From Flavobacteriaceae bacterium MAR_2010_72 (GTDB lineage Bacteria > Bacteroidota > Bacteroidia > Flavobacteriales > Flavobacteriaceae): 64,000 bases of DNA. Below, piece after piece: positions 29,302-39,900 of this stretch. The notes under the pieces are model-generated. The model was not told the DNA's origin. It ran no database searches and was given only the letters and a program-made list of their open reading frames with translations. The DNA lies in assembly GCA_003550275.1 (NCBI GenBank), contig QXCW01000002.1, positions 3,347,344 through 3,411,343 of the forward strand, in the 5' to 3' direction. Within the stretch, counting starts at the first letter, position 1. The number at the start of each line of letters is the position of its first letter. The translations under genes were made by a program, and so were the position numbers.

Positions 29302-31317
29302 TTGACAACCGATAAAAGAGTGAGTAAGCCGTTAAATTTTATTGAACATATAATTGAGGAAGATTTAGCTAATGGATTCTCTAGAAATGATCTACGTTTT
29401 CGTTTCCCTCCAGAGCCTAATGGATATCTTCATATTGGACACACAAAGGCCATAGGAATTAGCTTTGGCTTAGGTGAAAAATACAATGCACCAGTGAACC
29501 TTAGGTTCGATGATACAAATCCCACAAAAGAAGAACAGGAGTATGTTGATGCTATTAAAGAGGATGTATCTTGGCTTGGGTACCAATGGGCGAATGAATT
29601 GTATTCTTCAGATTATTTTCAGCAGCTTTATGATTGGGCAGTTTTGCTCATTCAAGATGGTACAGCCTATGTGGACTCACAATCCAGTGAGGCCATGGCC
29701 GAACAAAAAGGAACACCAACAGAACCAGGCGTTGAGGGACCATTTAGGAATAGAAGCGTTGCCGAAAATCTAGATTTATTTGAGCGCATGAAACTTGGAG
29801 AGTTTGATGAGGGCACTCACATACTTCGAGCAAAAATAGACATGCAGCACCCGAATATGCTAATGCGGGACCCTATAATGTACCGTATTTTAAAAAAACA
29901 CCATCATAGAACAGGTAATGATTGGTGTATATATCCTATGTATGATTGGACACATGGAGAGAGTGATTACATTGAACAAATCTCTCATTCGTTATGTTCA
30001 TTAGAGTTTAAGCCCCACAGAGAATTGTATGACTGGTTTAAAGAGCAAGTATATTCCTACAGCAAATCGAAATACCCATTGCTTCCAAAACAACGTGAAT
30101 TTGCAAGATTAAACTTAAGCTATACCATTATGAGCAAGCGAAAGCTTCTTAAGTTGGTAGAGGAAAAAATCGTAAATGGATGGGATGACCCCAGAATGCC
30201 AACAATTTCTGGGTTACGTCGCCGAGGGTATACGCCAATGGCCATCCGTCATTTTATTGATAGAGTAGGTGTTGCCAAACGGGACAACATTATTGATGTG
30301 TCTCTTTTGGAGTTTTGTGTTCGAGAAGACTTAAACAAAACCGCACCACGGGTTATGGCTGTTTTAGATCCTTTAAAGGTGGTGATTACTAATTATCCAG
30401 ATGGTAAGGAAGAATGGCTCGATGCAGAAAACAATCAGGAGGATGAAAGCGCAGGATTTAGAAAGGTGCCATTTTCAAAAGAAATATATATTGAGAAGGA
30501 AGATTTTAAGGAGTCAGCAGGTAGTAAATATTTCCGATTAACTTTAGGAAAGGAAGTCAGGCTTAAAAACGCTTACATTATTAAGGGAGAAAAAGTCGTT
30601 AAAAATGCTGATGGCGATATTCTTGAAGTTCATTGTACGTATTCTGAAGACACCTCAAAAAAAGTTAAGGGAACCTTACATTGGGTGTCCATAAAACATG
30701 CGATAGAAGCTGAAGTTAGAGAGTATGACCGTCTATTCATGGATGAAGCGCCCGATGGCCATCCAGATAAAGATTTTATGGAGTTTATCAATCCTAACTC
30801 CTTAAAAACAGTCAAAGCTTTCGTTGAACCAAGCTTACAAAATGCTAAAATTGGTGATCGTTATCAGTTTCAGCGAATAGGTTATTTTAACGTGGATGAT
30901 GATTCTACCTCAAAAAAGTTAATTTTCAATAAAACCGTTGGTTTGAGGGATTCATGGGAAAAGCAAAAACCTGTAGACAAGAGCCAAAATAAACCACAAC
31001 AAAAGTCAAATCCACCACAACGAAAAGCGATAGATGTTATCCAACAGCTTGGGAAGAAATACACGAACCTGCCTGATGCTAAACAACAAAAGGCAAAGGC
31101 CGAAATTATCGAATTGGCAGAACAAGTAACTTATACCGAATTGAGTCCACTGTTTGGTACTGCAACAAAAAAAACAGGTACTCGAATTGCGACTATGATT
31201 GTGTTAAAGGTCCTATTAAATAAAGGACTACAACATAATGAAGAGATCAATGAATTTGTTAAAAAAGCGATTGAAGATGATAACGCCTTATTAAGAAATG
31301 AGGCTTTAGAAATATAG
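29302..31317 (+). CDS. glnS: Glutaminyl-tRNA synthetase with C-terminal extension
   Basis: A 671-residue class I aminoacyl-tRNA synthetase that charges tRNA-Gln. FPPEPNGYLHIGHTKAI carries the HIGH motif and YTIMSKRKL the KMSKS-like motif. The catalytic and anticodon-binding part ends at about residue 555 (NKTVGLRDSW), where typical GlnRS ends. A Lys/Gln/Pro-rich linker and a ~95-residue helical, Lys-rich tail follow, which I do not recognise. Start choice is uncertain: TTG at 29302 (used here) or GTG at 29320, which would begin SKPLNFIEHIIEED. The promoter box at 29284-29291 ends only 10 bp before the TTG, which makes the GTG attractive. Confidence 0.95.
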   Translation: MTTDKRVSKPLNFIEHIIEEDLANGFSRNDLRFRFPPEPNGYLHIGHTKAIGISFGLGEKYNAPVNLRFDDTNPTKEEQEYVDAIKEDVSWLGYQWANELYSSDYFQQLYDWAVLLIQDGTAYVDSQSSEAMAEQKGTPTEPGVEGPFRNRSVAENLDLFERMKLGEFDEGTHILRAKIDMQHPNMLMRDPIMYRILKKHHHRTGNDWCIYPMYDWTHGESDYIEQISHSLCSLEFKPHRELYDWFKEQVYSYSKSKYPLLPKQREFARLNLSYTIMSKRKLLKLVEEKIVNGWDDPRMPTISGLRRRGYTPMAIRHFIDRVGVAKRDNIIDVSLLEFCVREDLNKTAPRVMAVLDPLKVVITNYPDGKEEWLDAENNQEDESAGFRKVPFSKEIYIEKEDFKESAGSKYFRLTLGKEVRLKNAYIIKGEKVVKNADGDILEVHCTYSEDTSKKVKGTLHWVSIKHAIEAEVREYDRLFMDEAPDGHPDKDFMEFINPNSLKTVKAFVEPSLQNAKIGDRYQFQRIGYFNVDDDSTSKKLIFNKTVGLRDSWEKQKPVDKSQNKPQQKSNPPQRKAIDVIQQLGKKYTNLPDAKQQKAKAEIIELAEQVTYTELSPLFGTATKKTGTRIATMIVLKVLLNKGLQHNEEINEFVKKAIEDDNALLRNEALEI

Positions 31318-31402
31318 GTATTGACATTTAAAAACGTTAAAAAAACCAGCACGATTGATCTTTTAAACTATATTTAGGTCACTAACTAATACATAAATCA
31401 AT

Positions 31403-31885
31403 ATGGAAATTAATTTTTTAGCACTTATCGTAGCGGCAATTTCAGCCCTTTTCGTGGGCTTTGTATGGTATAACCCAAAAGTATTTGGCAACGCCTGGAT
31501 GAAAGCCGCAGAAATGTCCGAAGAAAAGGTTAAAGGGGGAAACATGGGCAAGATTTTTGGTTTAGCCCTGCTTTTTGCTTTTTTATTGGCTTTCCAATTG
31601 CAATTCCTAACCATCCATCAAACGGGTATTTTTAGTTTGGTTGGCGGTGATCCTAGCACGGCATTGCCTTCCTATCAAGCATTTTTAGACGATTATGGTG
31701 ATTCATATAGAACCTTTAAGCACGGAGCATTTCACGGTGTGCTTGCTGGAATTTTAATTGCACTTCCAATAATAGGCACAAACGCACTTTTTGAACGTAA
31801 AGGAGCAAAATACATTTTTATCAATAGTGGCTATTGGATAGTGACTTTGGGTGTAATGGGCGCTATTATTTGTGGGTGGAGATAA
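31403..31885 (+). CDS. DUF1761 family membrane protein
   Basis: A 160-residue inner-membrane protein with about four hydrophobic helices. The N-terminal INFLALIVAAISALFVGFVW followed by YNPKVFGNAWMKAAEMSEEK is typical of DUF1761. The function of the family is unknown. It stands alone after glnS and is followed by a strong terminator. Confidence 0.85.
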   Translation: MEINFLALIVAAISALFVGFVWYNPKVFGNAWMKAAEMSEEKVKGGNMGKIFGLALLFAFLLAFQLQFLTIHQTGIFSLVGGDPSTALPSYQAFLDDYGDSYRTFKHGAFHGVLAGILIALPIIGTNALFERKGAKYIFINSGYWIVTLGVMGAIICGWR

Positions 31886-31908
31886 TAAACTTTAGTTTTA
31901 ATATTTAA

Positions 31909-31942
31909 TAAAGACTGTCAATTTAATTGTACAGTCTTTTCT
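31909..31942 (+). terminator. Rho-independent terminator after the DUF1761 gene
   Basis: A 9-bp perfect stem AAAGACTGT/ACAGTCTTT with a 12-nt loop and a T-rich tail, about 25 bp after the stop codon. Confidence 0.8.
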
Positions 31943-31949
31943 TTTTAAT

Positions 31950-33104
31950 TTGATACGATACAAACTATATAAATCTTATAATGAACTTCCAAATGCTTGG
32001 GATGAAACTGAAAGCAATGACTTAATGCTTTCAATAAGTTATTTTAAAGCACTGGAAAGCGCATCTCCTAGCAATATCAAATTATACTATGTAGGTGTTT
32101 TTAATAATGAAACCTTAGTTGCTAAAGTCATTGTGCAGCATGTGCGCCTATATCTCAAGGATATGTTTAGGAATTCGTCTTCCTCAAAACTAAAAACATT
32201 TTTAAGAGATTTTCTATCTCTTTTTTTAAAAGGAAATATTTTGGTAGTTGGCAACTTGACACATACAGGCCAACATGGAATTTATTACGCTTCTACAAAA
32301 ATAAAAATAAATGAAGTTTTGAATGCGATTTTTGATGCCATGGACGCGCTTAAAAAACAAATCAAAACTGAATACAGGAAAAAGATTCGTTTAATAATGT
32401 TTAAGGACTATTTTTTGAACGATCCAATTCAAAATGCATCAAATGTTTTTGATCATACAAACTTTTATAAAGTCAAAGTTCAGCCCAATATGGTCTTGGA
32501 TATTAGGCCAAAATGGCTGCAAATTGAAGATTATATTGCTGATCTAAATAAAAAATATAGAACCCGTTACAAAAGAGCCAGAAAGAAGTTTGACGGTATT
32601 GAACGCAGAGAATTATCTCTTGAAGATGTAATGAACAACGCAACGCAATTGCATTCACTTTACAGTAACGTTTCAAATAATGCAAAATTCAACACCTTTT
32701 ATCTACCATACCATCATTTTTATAGCTTTAAGAAAGAACTTCAAGATAACCTCAAGGTGTTCGGTTATTATTTAGATGGAGAGTTAATAGGGTTTTATAC
32801 ACTTATTTTGAATCACCAGAGTCTAGAAACTTATTTTTTAGGTTACGACTCTGAGCATCAATATAGTAACCAGCTCTATTTGAATATGCTTTACGATATG
32901 CTCGATTTTGGGATAAAGCACCAATTTAAATCTATAGTATATGCACGAACCGCTATGGAAATTAAAAGTTCTGTTGGCGCTAAAGCCTTGCCAATGGTGA
33001 TGTACATGAAGCACACCAATTCTATGGCGAATAAGACACTCAAGGTAATATTTAATTTTATGAAACCGAATAAAAAATGGGACGAACGCCACCCATTTTC
33101 TTAA
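31950..33104 (+). CDS. GNAT / FemAB-like acyltransferase
   Basis: A 384-residue cytoplasmic protein without membrane segments. The C-terminal half, with FKKELQDNLKVFGYYLDGEL, IGFYTLIL and YFLGYDSEHQ, resembles the acetyltransferase (GNAT) fold seen in FemAB-like and peptidogalycan-type proteins; the N-terminal half is less conserved. Substrate unknown. The apparent start is TTG at 31950, only a few bases after the terminator of the DUF1761 gene, so the true start may differ. A basic stretch RTRYKRARKKFDG lies in the middle. Confidence 0.7.
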   Translation: MIRYKLYKSYNELPNAWDETESNDLMLSISYFKALESASPSNIKLYYVGVFNNETLVAKVIVQHVRLYLKDMFRNSSSSKLKTFLRDFLSLFLKGNILVVGNLTHTGQHGIYYASTKIKINEVLNAIFDAMDALKKQIKTEYRKKIRLIMFKDYFLNDPIQNASNVFDHTNFYKVKVQPNMVLDIRPKWLQIEDYIADLNKKYRTRYKRARKKFDGIERRELSLEDVMNNATQLHSLYSNVSNNAKFNTFYLPYHHFYSFKKELQDNLKVFGYYLDGELIGFYTLILNHQSLETYFLGYDSEHQYSNQLYLNMLYDMLDFGIKHQFKSIVYARTAMEIKSSVGAKALPMVMYMKHTNSMANKTLKVIFNFMKPNKKWDERHPFS

Positions 33105-33171
33105 AGCTGTCAAATTAAGTTTGATTGATAGTTTTGAAATACCCGGTTATTTTCGTATTTTATGTTGTCAA

Positions 33172-33381
33172 ATGGAAGCATCAAACAACATATTATCCGA
33201 AATCTCTAGATTAACAAGATACATCGAGGAGAACTACCCTGAATTGACCAAATATTTAGAGGAAAACCCTCTTACAATTTCTGGAAATTCAAGTGGCAAA
33301 GGCAGTATGGATGACAAGGCCTTAAATGAGTACTTAAACAGCCTTAAGTCGCTCATTGAAACGTACAAAAAGCAACATTAA
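33172..33381 (+). CDS. Small conserved hypothetical protein
   Basis: A 69-residue acidic helical protein starting MEASNNILSEISRLTRYIEE and ending LIETYKKQH. A Gly/Ser-rich turn (SGNSSGKGSMDD) separates two helices. I do not recognise a named family, but the codon pattern and the terminator right after the stop support a real gene. I use the ATG at 33172; the frame is open to 33121. Confidence 0.65.
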   Translation: MEASNNILSEISRLTRYIEENYPELTKYLEENPLTISGNSSGKGSMDDKALNEYLNSLKSLIETYKKQH

Positions 33382-33413
33382 AAAGACCCTAACCACTCGT
33401 TAAGGTCTTTTTA
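33379..33413. terminator. Bidirectional terminator between small ORF and SPFH gene
   Basis: An 8-bp stem AAAAGACC/GGTCTTTT with A and T runs on both sides, placed between convergent genes. Confidence 0.75.
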
Positions 33414-33421
33414 TTATGAAA

Positions 33422-34351
33422 TTATTCCTCTTTCTTTTTGTTTTTTGCCTGTTTCATCGCCTCTCCAATTTGGTTACTGGCCGTAAAGCTGGCCACCATG
33501 TTATTTAGCATATCACTTCCCGCCTGTGGAGAGTTGGGCAATAGAATAAGATTACTATTAACATGCTCACCAATGGACTGAAGGGTGTCGTAATGTTGGG
33601 TAACAACAATTAACGCCGAAGCCTCTTGAGAATTAATGCCAACTTTGTTCAATACTTCAACAGATTCTTCCAAACCTCGCGCAATTTCTCGTCTTTGATC
33701 GGCTATACCTTGACCTTGTAAACGCTTGCTCTCCGCTTCTGCTTTTGCTTTTTCTACTATAAGAATTCGAGCGGCATCACCTTCATACTGAGCGGCAATT
33801 TTTTCGCGTTCTGAAGCATTAATTCTGTTCATGGCGGCTTTTACTTGAGAATCAGGATCAATATCTGTTACCAAGGTTTTGATAATATCGAACCCATAAT
33901 CCGACATAGCATCGTTCAATTCAGCTTTTACAGCAATGGCAATATCGTCTTTTTTAACAAAAACATCATCCAGCTTCATTTTAGGGACTTCGGCACGAAC
34001 GACATCAAATACGTAAGATGTAATCTGCTCATGTGGATAATCCAGCTTGTAAAAAGCATCATAGACTTTGTCCACAATTACTCGATATTGAACCGAAACT
34101 TTTAGACGCACAAAAACATCATCGAGAGTTTTGGTTTCAATAATTACATCTAATTGCTGAATTTTAAGACTCAAACGTCCAGCAACACGATCCACTAACG
34201 GTATCTTCATGCGAAGACCAGATTGGGCAATAGTTTTAAACCTTCCGAAGCGCTCTACAATTGCAGCTGACTGCTGTTTTACAATGAAAAAGGAGGAAAT
34301 TAGAATAATTAATCCGAAGAAAATAACAGGTAATAAAATAAATTGACCCAT
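33422..34351 (-). CDS. SPFH / band 7 domain protein (QmcA-like)
   Basis: A 309-residue membrane-anchored protein. A single N-terminal hydrophobic segment (about 4-24) is followed by a band 7 domain from about 27 to 200 (QQSAAIVERFGRFKTIAQSG, then RLKVSVQYRV). A charged Ala/Glu-rich coiled coil (AASYEGDAARILIVEKAKAEAESKR-like region, about 190-235) and a polar C-tail ending KNKKKEE follow. SPFH proteins form membrane scaffolds; QmcA-type members are often linked to membrane-protease control. No NfeD partner gene is adjacent. Confidence 0.88.
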   Translation of the reverse strand: MGQFILLPVIFFGLIILISSFFIVKQQSAAIVERFGRFKTIAQSGLRMKIPLVDRVAGRLSLKIQQLDVIIETKTLDDVFVRLKVSVQYRVIVDKVYDAFYKLDYPHEQITSYVFDVVRAEVPKMKLDDVFVKKDDIAIAVKAELNDAMSDYGFDIIKTLVTDIDPDSQVKAAMNRINASEREKIAAQYEGDAARILIVEKAKAEAESKRLQGQGIADQRREIARGLEESVEVLNKVGINSQEASALIVVTQHYDTLQSIGEHVNSNLILLPNSPQAGSDMLNNMVASFTASNQIGEAMKQAKNKKKEE

Positions 34352-34480
34352 AACAAGTGTTTTAATGGTTAAAAATAGGTGACGACTAATTTAAGCTATA
34401 TTTTCTCTATAAAACTCTTATAAGAAGAAAATCCTAACGCAAAACTTTAAGTAAGCAATCAGTTTTATTAAAAATTTGCC

Positions 34481-34488
34481 TAGGTTTG
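34481..34488 (+). promoter_or_regulatory. -7 box TAGGTTTG for the outer-membrane protein gene
   Basis: A perfect TAnnTTTG match 24 bp upstream of the ATG at 34512. It lies inside the longer open frame that begins at 34476, which argues for the ATG at 34512 as the true start. Confidence 0.55.
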
Positions 34489-34511
34489 TTTTAAATCACG
34501 ATAAAATTCTC

Positions 34512-35198
34512 ATGAATAACAAGCAACTTATTGTATTAGTAGCCCTATGTATGGGTTTTGTTACAACCCATTACGCACAGCACAGAACCTATGATATTGT
34601 TAATGGATTTGGAATTTACGGTGGCATCACAAAATTTGATATCATCACCGACAATTTTCAAACGCAAAGAAGTGACGGCTGGATGGGAGGCATGTCGGCT
34701 ACGGCTGACATCCCACATCGCTGGTATAATGTGAGTTATAGTATACAGTTTTCTGAAAACAACATTGATATTTTTGGGCGACCTGAAGGCGTAAGTTTGT
34801 CTGATCAACCCATAGAATACAAACTATTCACTGCGCAAGTTGCCTTATTGGCCCACGTAAAATTAGTAGGAAGTAATGTAACACTTGATGCCGGACCTAT
34901 GATCCAATACAACAGCGAAATGGAGCTAACAAATGAAGATCAATCCAATTATATCTTAACTAACTATAACAATTTACGCGCTGAGGACATTCAAGATATT
35001 TCAAAATTTAATGTTAATGGAGCAGTGGGCTTAACTGTAGGATTTGATAGTTTTAAGGTCAAGGGACAGTATATTCACGGACTCACCAATACACTAAACA
35101 AGCTTAACGACAAGGGTCTTGACACCTCTGGAAACAGTGACTCCAAGTTTAAAGGAAACCAATCGTTGTTGGCGTTTACTGTGATGTTTACCTTTTAA
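34512..35198 (+). CDS. Outer-membrane beta-barrel protein
   Basis: A 228-residue protein with a signal peptide (about 1-23, THYAQH) and alternating-strand sequence typical of small porin-like barrels (GIYGGITKFDI, GWMGGMSATADIPHRW, final LLAFTVMFTF ending in Phe). A terminal Phe is the usual outer-membrane barrel signature. The specific family is not identified. The start at 34512 is favoured over 34476 by the signal peptide and the promoter box. Its stop overlaps the stop of the convergent gltX by 2 bp. Confidence 0.75.
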   Translation: MNNKQLIVLVALCMGFVTTHYAQHRTYDIVNGFGIYGGITKFDIITDNFQTQRSDGWMGGMSATADIPHRWYNVSYSIQFSENNIDIFGRPEGVSLSDQPIEYKLFTAQVALLAHVKLVGSNVTLDAGPMIQYNSEMELTNEDQSNYILTNYNNLRAEDIQDISKFNVNGAVGLTVGFDSFKVKGQYIHGLTNTLNKLNDKGLDTSGNSDSKFKGNQSLLAFTVMFTF

Positions 35199-36718
35199 TT
35201 TGAAGAAGTTATTGTGTTTAATAGTTGAGCAATACGCTTTTGAGTTTCCGCTTTTCCGATTAGAAAAATGATATCAAACACATCAGGACCTTGTAAATCA
35301 CCAACAAGTGCGAGGCGTAAAGGCATCATTACTTTCCCAAAACCGATGGCGTTTTCTGTAATCCAGGTTTTTAGAGTCTTTTCTATAGTTTCTTTGGAAA
35401 AATCATCGACATCTGCAAGAATTTTGTCTACCTGACTCAAAACAACACGCGTATCCTCTTTTACAGCCTTTTTAAACGCTTTTTCCTCATATGTTTGAGG
35501 TGTAACAAAGAAAAAATGACTTAAACCCCAAAAATCGCCTAAAAATGTTGCACGTTCTTTAACGAGTTCAACAGCGAGTTCAATATAATTTACATCAATT
35601 ACACTAAGTTCCTCTTTAGAAGTCTTAAAGGCCGAGGCTAAAGCACCATTGTCTTGCTCCTGCATATAATGGTGATTATACCACTTGGCTTTTTCAGGAT
35701 CAAAACGAGCTCCAGATTTATGCACCCTTGTCAAATCAAATGCCTTGACCAATTGCTCTAAATTGAAGATTTCTTGTTCTGTACCTGGATTCCAACCAAG
35801 AAAAGCCAAAAAGTTGACCATAGTTTCTGGAAAATAGCCATCTTCTTTATAGCCCCTTGAAATTTCATTAGTTTCTGGGTCTTTCCATTGCAAAGGAAAT
35901 ACCGGAAACCCTAATTTATCCCCATCGCGCTTACTTAATTTGCCTTTCCCTGAAGGTTTTAAAATTAATGGCAAATGCGCAAATTGAGGAGCCTTCCATC
36001 CAAAGGCATCATAAAGTTGTTGATGTAAAGCTAATGATGGCAACCATTCTTCACCTCTAATCACATGGGAGATCTTCATCAAGTAATCATCTACAATGTT
36101 GGCCAAATGGTAAGTAGGCATACCGTCACTTTTAAATAACACTTTGTCGTCTAAAATGTTGGTGTCAATAGTGATGTTTCCACGAATAATATCGGTTAAA
36201 TGAAGGGTTTGATCTTGCGGAGATTTAAAACGAATAACGTAATCTTCTCCTTGGGCAATTCTTTTTTGAACCTCTTCATTTGATAATGAAATAGAGTTTT
36301 TAAGCTTTTCTCGGTTATGCCAATTATAAATAAAGGTTTTCCCGTTTTGCTCATGATTAGTTCTGTGAAACTCCAATTCTTCTGGAGTATCAAAAGCGTA
36401 ATAGGCATTCCCAGAAGCGATAAGCTGTTCGGCATAAGCCTTATAAAGGTGCTTGCGCTCACTTTGTCGATATGGGCCATAAGTTTCATTTGTTCCTGGG
36501 CCTTCATCAAATGGAATTTTACACCAATTTAAAGCTGAAACGATGTAGTCCTCTGCCCCTTCCACATAACGCGCTTGATCGGTATCTTCAATTCTTAAAA
36601 TAAAAGTTCCATTATGCTGTTTTGCAAACAAATAATTAAACAAAGCGGTACGAACACCGCCAATATGTAAAGGCCCGGTTGGGCTTGGCGCAAAGCGCAC
36701 TCGAACTTGATCGCTCAT
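35195..36718 (-). CDS. gltX: Glutamyl-tRNA synthetase
   Basis: A 507-residue class I synthetase charging tRNA-Glu. The N-terminal VRFAPSPTGPLHIGGVRTAL carries the HIGH-like motif HIGG (residues 18-21). The KMSKS-like motif is KLSKR at 260-264, within GKGKLSKRDGDKLG. The open frame extends another 35 codons upstream to 36823, but the ATG at 36718 fits the family and a promoter lies between. The gene is convergent with the outer-membrane protein gene. Confidence 0.96.
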   Translation of the reverse strand: MSDQVRVRFAPSPTGPLHIGGVRTALFNYLFAKQHNGTFILRIEDTDQARYVEGAEDYIVSALNWCKIPFDEGPGTNETYGPYRQSERKHLYKAYAEQLIASGNAYYAFDTPEELEFHRTNHEQNGKTFIYNWHNREKLKNSISLSNEEVQKRIAQGEDYVIRFKSPQDQTLHLTDIIRGNITIDTNILDDKVLFKSDGMPTYHLANIVDDYLMKISHVIRGEEWLPSLALHQQLYDAFGWKAPQFAHLPLILKPSGKGKLSKRDGDKLGFPVFPLQWKDPETNEISRGYKEDGYFPETMVNFLAFLGWNPGTEQEIFNLEQLVKAFDLTRVHKSGARFDPEKAKWYNHHYMQEQDNGALASAFKTSKEELSVIDVNYIELAVELVKERATFLGDFWGLSHFFFVTPQTYEEKAFKKAVKEDTRVVLSQVDKILADVDDFSKETIEKTLKTWITENAIGFGKVMMPLRLALVGDLQGPDVFDIIFLIGKAETQKRIAQLLNTITSSN

Positions 36719-36737
36719 AGTTTCATTTTTGATGCCG

Positions 36738-36767
36738 CAAAGATAGATTGATAAGATAAGAGAACAA
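36738..36767 (-). promoter_or_regulatory. Bacteroidota-type promoter for gltX (TTTG-N18-TATCTTTG)
   Basis: On the minus strand TTTG (36764-36767) is followed after 18 bp by TATCTTTG (36738-36745), matching both parts of the -33/-7 consensus. It ends 20 bp before the gltX ATG and fixes that start. Confidence 0.65.
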
Positions 36768-36908
36768 AGAAAAGTATAGAGAAACAGTAAGATAAAACGG
36801 ATGAGATTTAACCCCAATACCACGCAACTGCTCGAAATTAACAGAATCTTATCAAATTTAGATATTTGGGACTTAAAATAAAATTGTAGATTAGTGTGTT
36901 ATAATATT

Positions 36909-39900
36909 ATGGGCAACTTTTCCATCATACAAGATAAATTAGAGCAGTTTATAAAGCGCTATTACACCAATGAATTACTCAAAGGGCTAATTCTGTTTTT
37001 TACAATTGGCCTGCTTTATTTTTTGTTCACCCTTTTTATTGAATACATGTTGTGGCTTAAGCCTTTGGCAAGAACCATTTTGTTTTGGTGTTTTGTTGCA
37101 GTAGAGCTGGCCTTGTTTTGGAAGTTTTTAGCCGTTCCATTGTCAAGACTTTTTAAGCTTCAAAAAGGAATTGGTTATGAAGACGCTTCAAGAATTATAG
37201 GAAATCATTTTCCCGAAGTCAGTGATAAACTGCTTAATATCATTCAGTTAAAAAACAGTTCAAAAGAATCTGAATTGCTTTTGGCGAGCATTGATCAAAA
37301 ATCTTCTGAACTGAATCCCATACCTTTCAAGTTAGCCGTAAATTTTAAAAGAAACCTCAAATATCTGAAATATGCAGCCATACCTGTGATGGTGGTCTTG
37401 GTGTCGTATGCGACCGGAGAAATAGATTGGTTTAGCGACAGCTATAAACGTGTTGTAAATTACAAAACAGCATTTGAGCCACCTGCGCCATTTCAGTTTT
37501 TTGTTATAAATGAAGAATTGCAAGCTTTAGAAAACAAGGATTTTAAAATATTAGTTTCAACCGTTGGCGACGTTGTTCCGCCAAGCGCACAAATTCATTT
37601 TTATGGGGAATCTTATTTTCTTCAACAAATAGCTCCTGGCCAATTCGAGTATGTATTTACGCAAGCTAGCAAGGATATCGAGTTTAATTTATCTGCAAAT
37701 AGTGTGAATTCTAAATCGTATACTTTAGAGGTAATCAAGGTGCCTACTTTGGTGAATTTTGAAATGACTTTAAAATACCCTAGCCATACCAATAAAAAAG
37801 ATGAGGTGTTAAAAAGCACAGGTAATACTGTTGTTCCAGAAGGAACAACAGTAGCTTGGGACATCAATACAAAGTCGACGGATGAAGTTTCAATTTATAC
37901 TAGAGATACGATTCAATTTGAAAGAAAGAGCGATAACTTATTTCATGCGGATATAAGCTTGTTTAATGACTTTGATTATAGTATAAGCACAAGCAACACC
38001 AAATTAAAAGATTACGAAAATCTAGCTTACTCCATAAAGGTCATTAAGGACGAATACCCCGAACTGAACCTAAAAGTTGAGAAGGATAGTATAGACAACC
38101 AAACACTTTACTTTTTCGGGCAAGTTAGTGACGACTATGGTTTAAGCAAACTCCAGCTTGTATATTATTCGATTAGTAACAAAGAAGCTAAACAAATTGA
38201 GTCTATTCCCATATCTAAAACCAATTTTGATGAATTTGTAGGCGCATTTCCCAATCAGCTAAATTTAACTGAAGGCGAAACCTACGAATTCTATTTTCAG
38301 GTGTTTGATAATGATGTTATTCACAACTATAAGAGCGTCAAAAGTGCTATTTATAGCTACAGAAAGCTCACAAAGGAAGAAGAACAAAAAAAGCAGCTTC
38401 AAGAGCAAAATGAAACCATTAAGGACATAAGCAAAACGGTTGAGAAGCTTAAAGAACAAGATAAGCAGCTAGAAGAGCTTTCTAAACTTCAAAAAGAAAA
38501 AAGTGAACTCAATTTCAACGATAAGAAAAAGTTCGAAAATTTTCTTAAACGCCAAAGAGAGCAGGAACAGCTGATGCAGAATTTCAATAAAAAGCTAAAG
38601 GAAAATATTGAGGAGTTTCAGGACGATAAAGAAGAAAGGGACGACTTCAAGGAAGCGTTAAAGCAGCGATTGGAGGAAAACGAAGAACAGCTTAAGGAAG
38701 ACGAAAAACTTCTCGAAGAACTTGAAAAGTTACAAGAGAAAATTCAAAAGGAAGAATTCACGCAAAAGCTAGAAGAACTGGCAAAGCAAAACAAAAATAA
38801 GCAGCGTAGCTTGGAGCAATTGCTCGAGTTAACCAAGCGCTATTATGTGGCCAAAAAGACCGAAAAGCTAAAAGAAGAACTTGAAAAATTATCAGAGGAT
38901 CAGGAGAAACTTTCAAATGAGTCGGAAGATAAAAATACCAAAGAAGAACAGGACAAGCTTAACAAGGAATTTGAAGAATTTCAAAAAGAACTTGATGTGC
39001 TTCAAAAGGAAAATGAAGCGCTTAAAGACCCTTTAAACTTACCGGAAGATAAACTTACAGAAGAAGAAATTAAAGAAGATCAGCAAGAGGCATCCGAACA
39101 GCTTCAAAAGAAAGAAGAGAACGAAGAAAAAGGGAATAAGGAACAATCCAAACAGAACGAAAACAAAGCTAAGCAGAAGCAAAAAAGCGCAGCTAAAAAA
39201 ATGAAACAAATGAGCTCTAGCATGGAGCAGGCCATGAACGCTGGAAGTGGCGACCAGTTAGCTGAAGACGCAGAGATGTTGAGGCAAATACTTGACAACC
39301 TTGTACTATTTTCTTTTGATCAAGAAGCACTGATGGACGTTTTTAGAGACATTGAGATCAACAATAATCAATTTGGCAAATTATTGCGCAAGCAAAGTGC
39401 TTTACGAGAACATTTTGAACATATTGATGACAGTCTATTTGCCTTGTCCTTGAGGCAGCCAATGATTTCCGAACAGGTCAATAAACAAATCACCAATGTG
39501 TTTTTTAATATTGATAAATCATTGGAACAGCTGTCAGAAAATTTATTATATCAGGGTGTAGCTGCACAGCAATATACGGTGACAGCAACTAATACATTGG
39601 CAAGCTTTTTAAGTGATGTTTTGGATAATATGGAATCCCAAATGAATATGATGCCCGGCCAAGGAAGTGGGCCTCAAGAAATGCAATTGCCCGATATTAT
39701 TATGAGCCAAGAAGAGCTTAACAAGCAAATGAGTGAGGGGATGGACAAAGGCGAAAAGGGTAAGCCTAAAGAAGGCGAAGGAAATAAGCAAGAGGGAGGG
39801 GAAAATGGACAAACTCAAGGTGAGGGAGAAGGAAATAACGAAGAAATTAACGGAGAGTTGTATCGTATTTTTCAGCAACAGCAGCAGTTGAGACAAGCAC

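Noticed and set aside
36719..36823. Extra 35-codon N-terminal part of gltX with a hydrophobic segment
   Set aside because: A good promoter (36738-36767) lies within it and the family begins at MSDQVRVRFAPSPTG; the extension is not translated.
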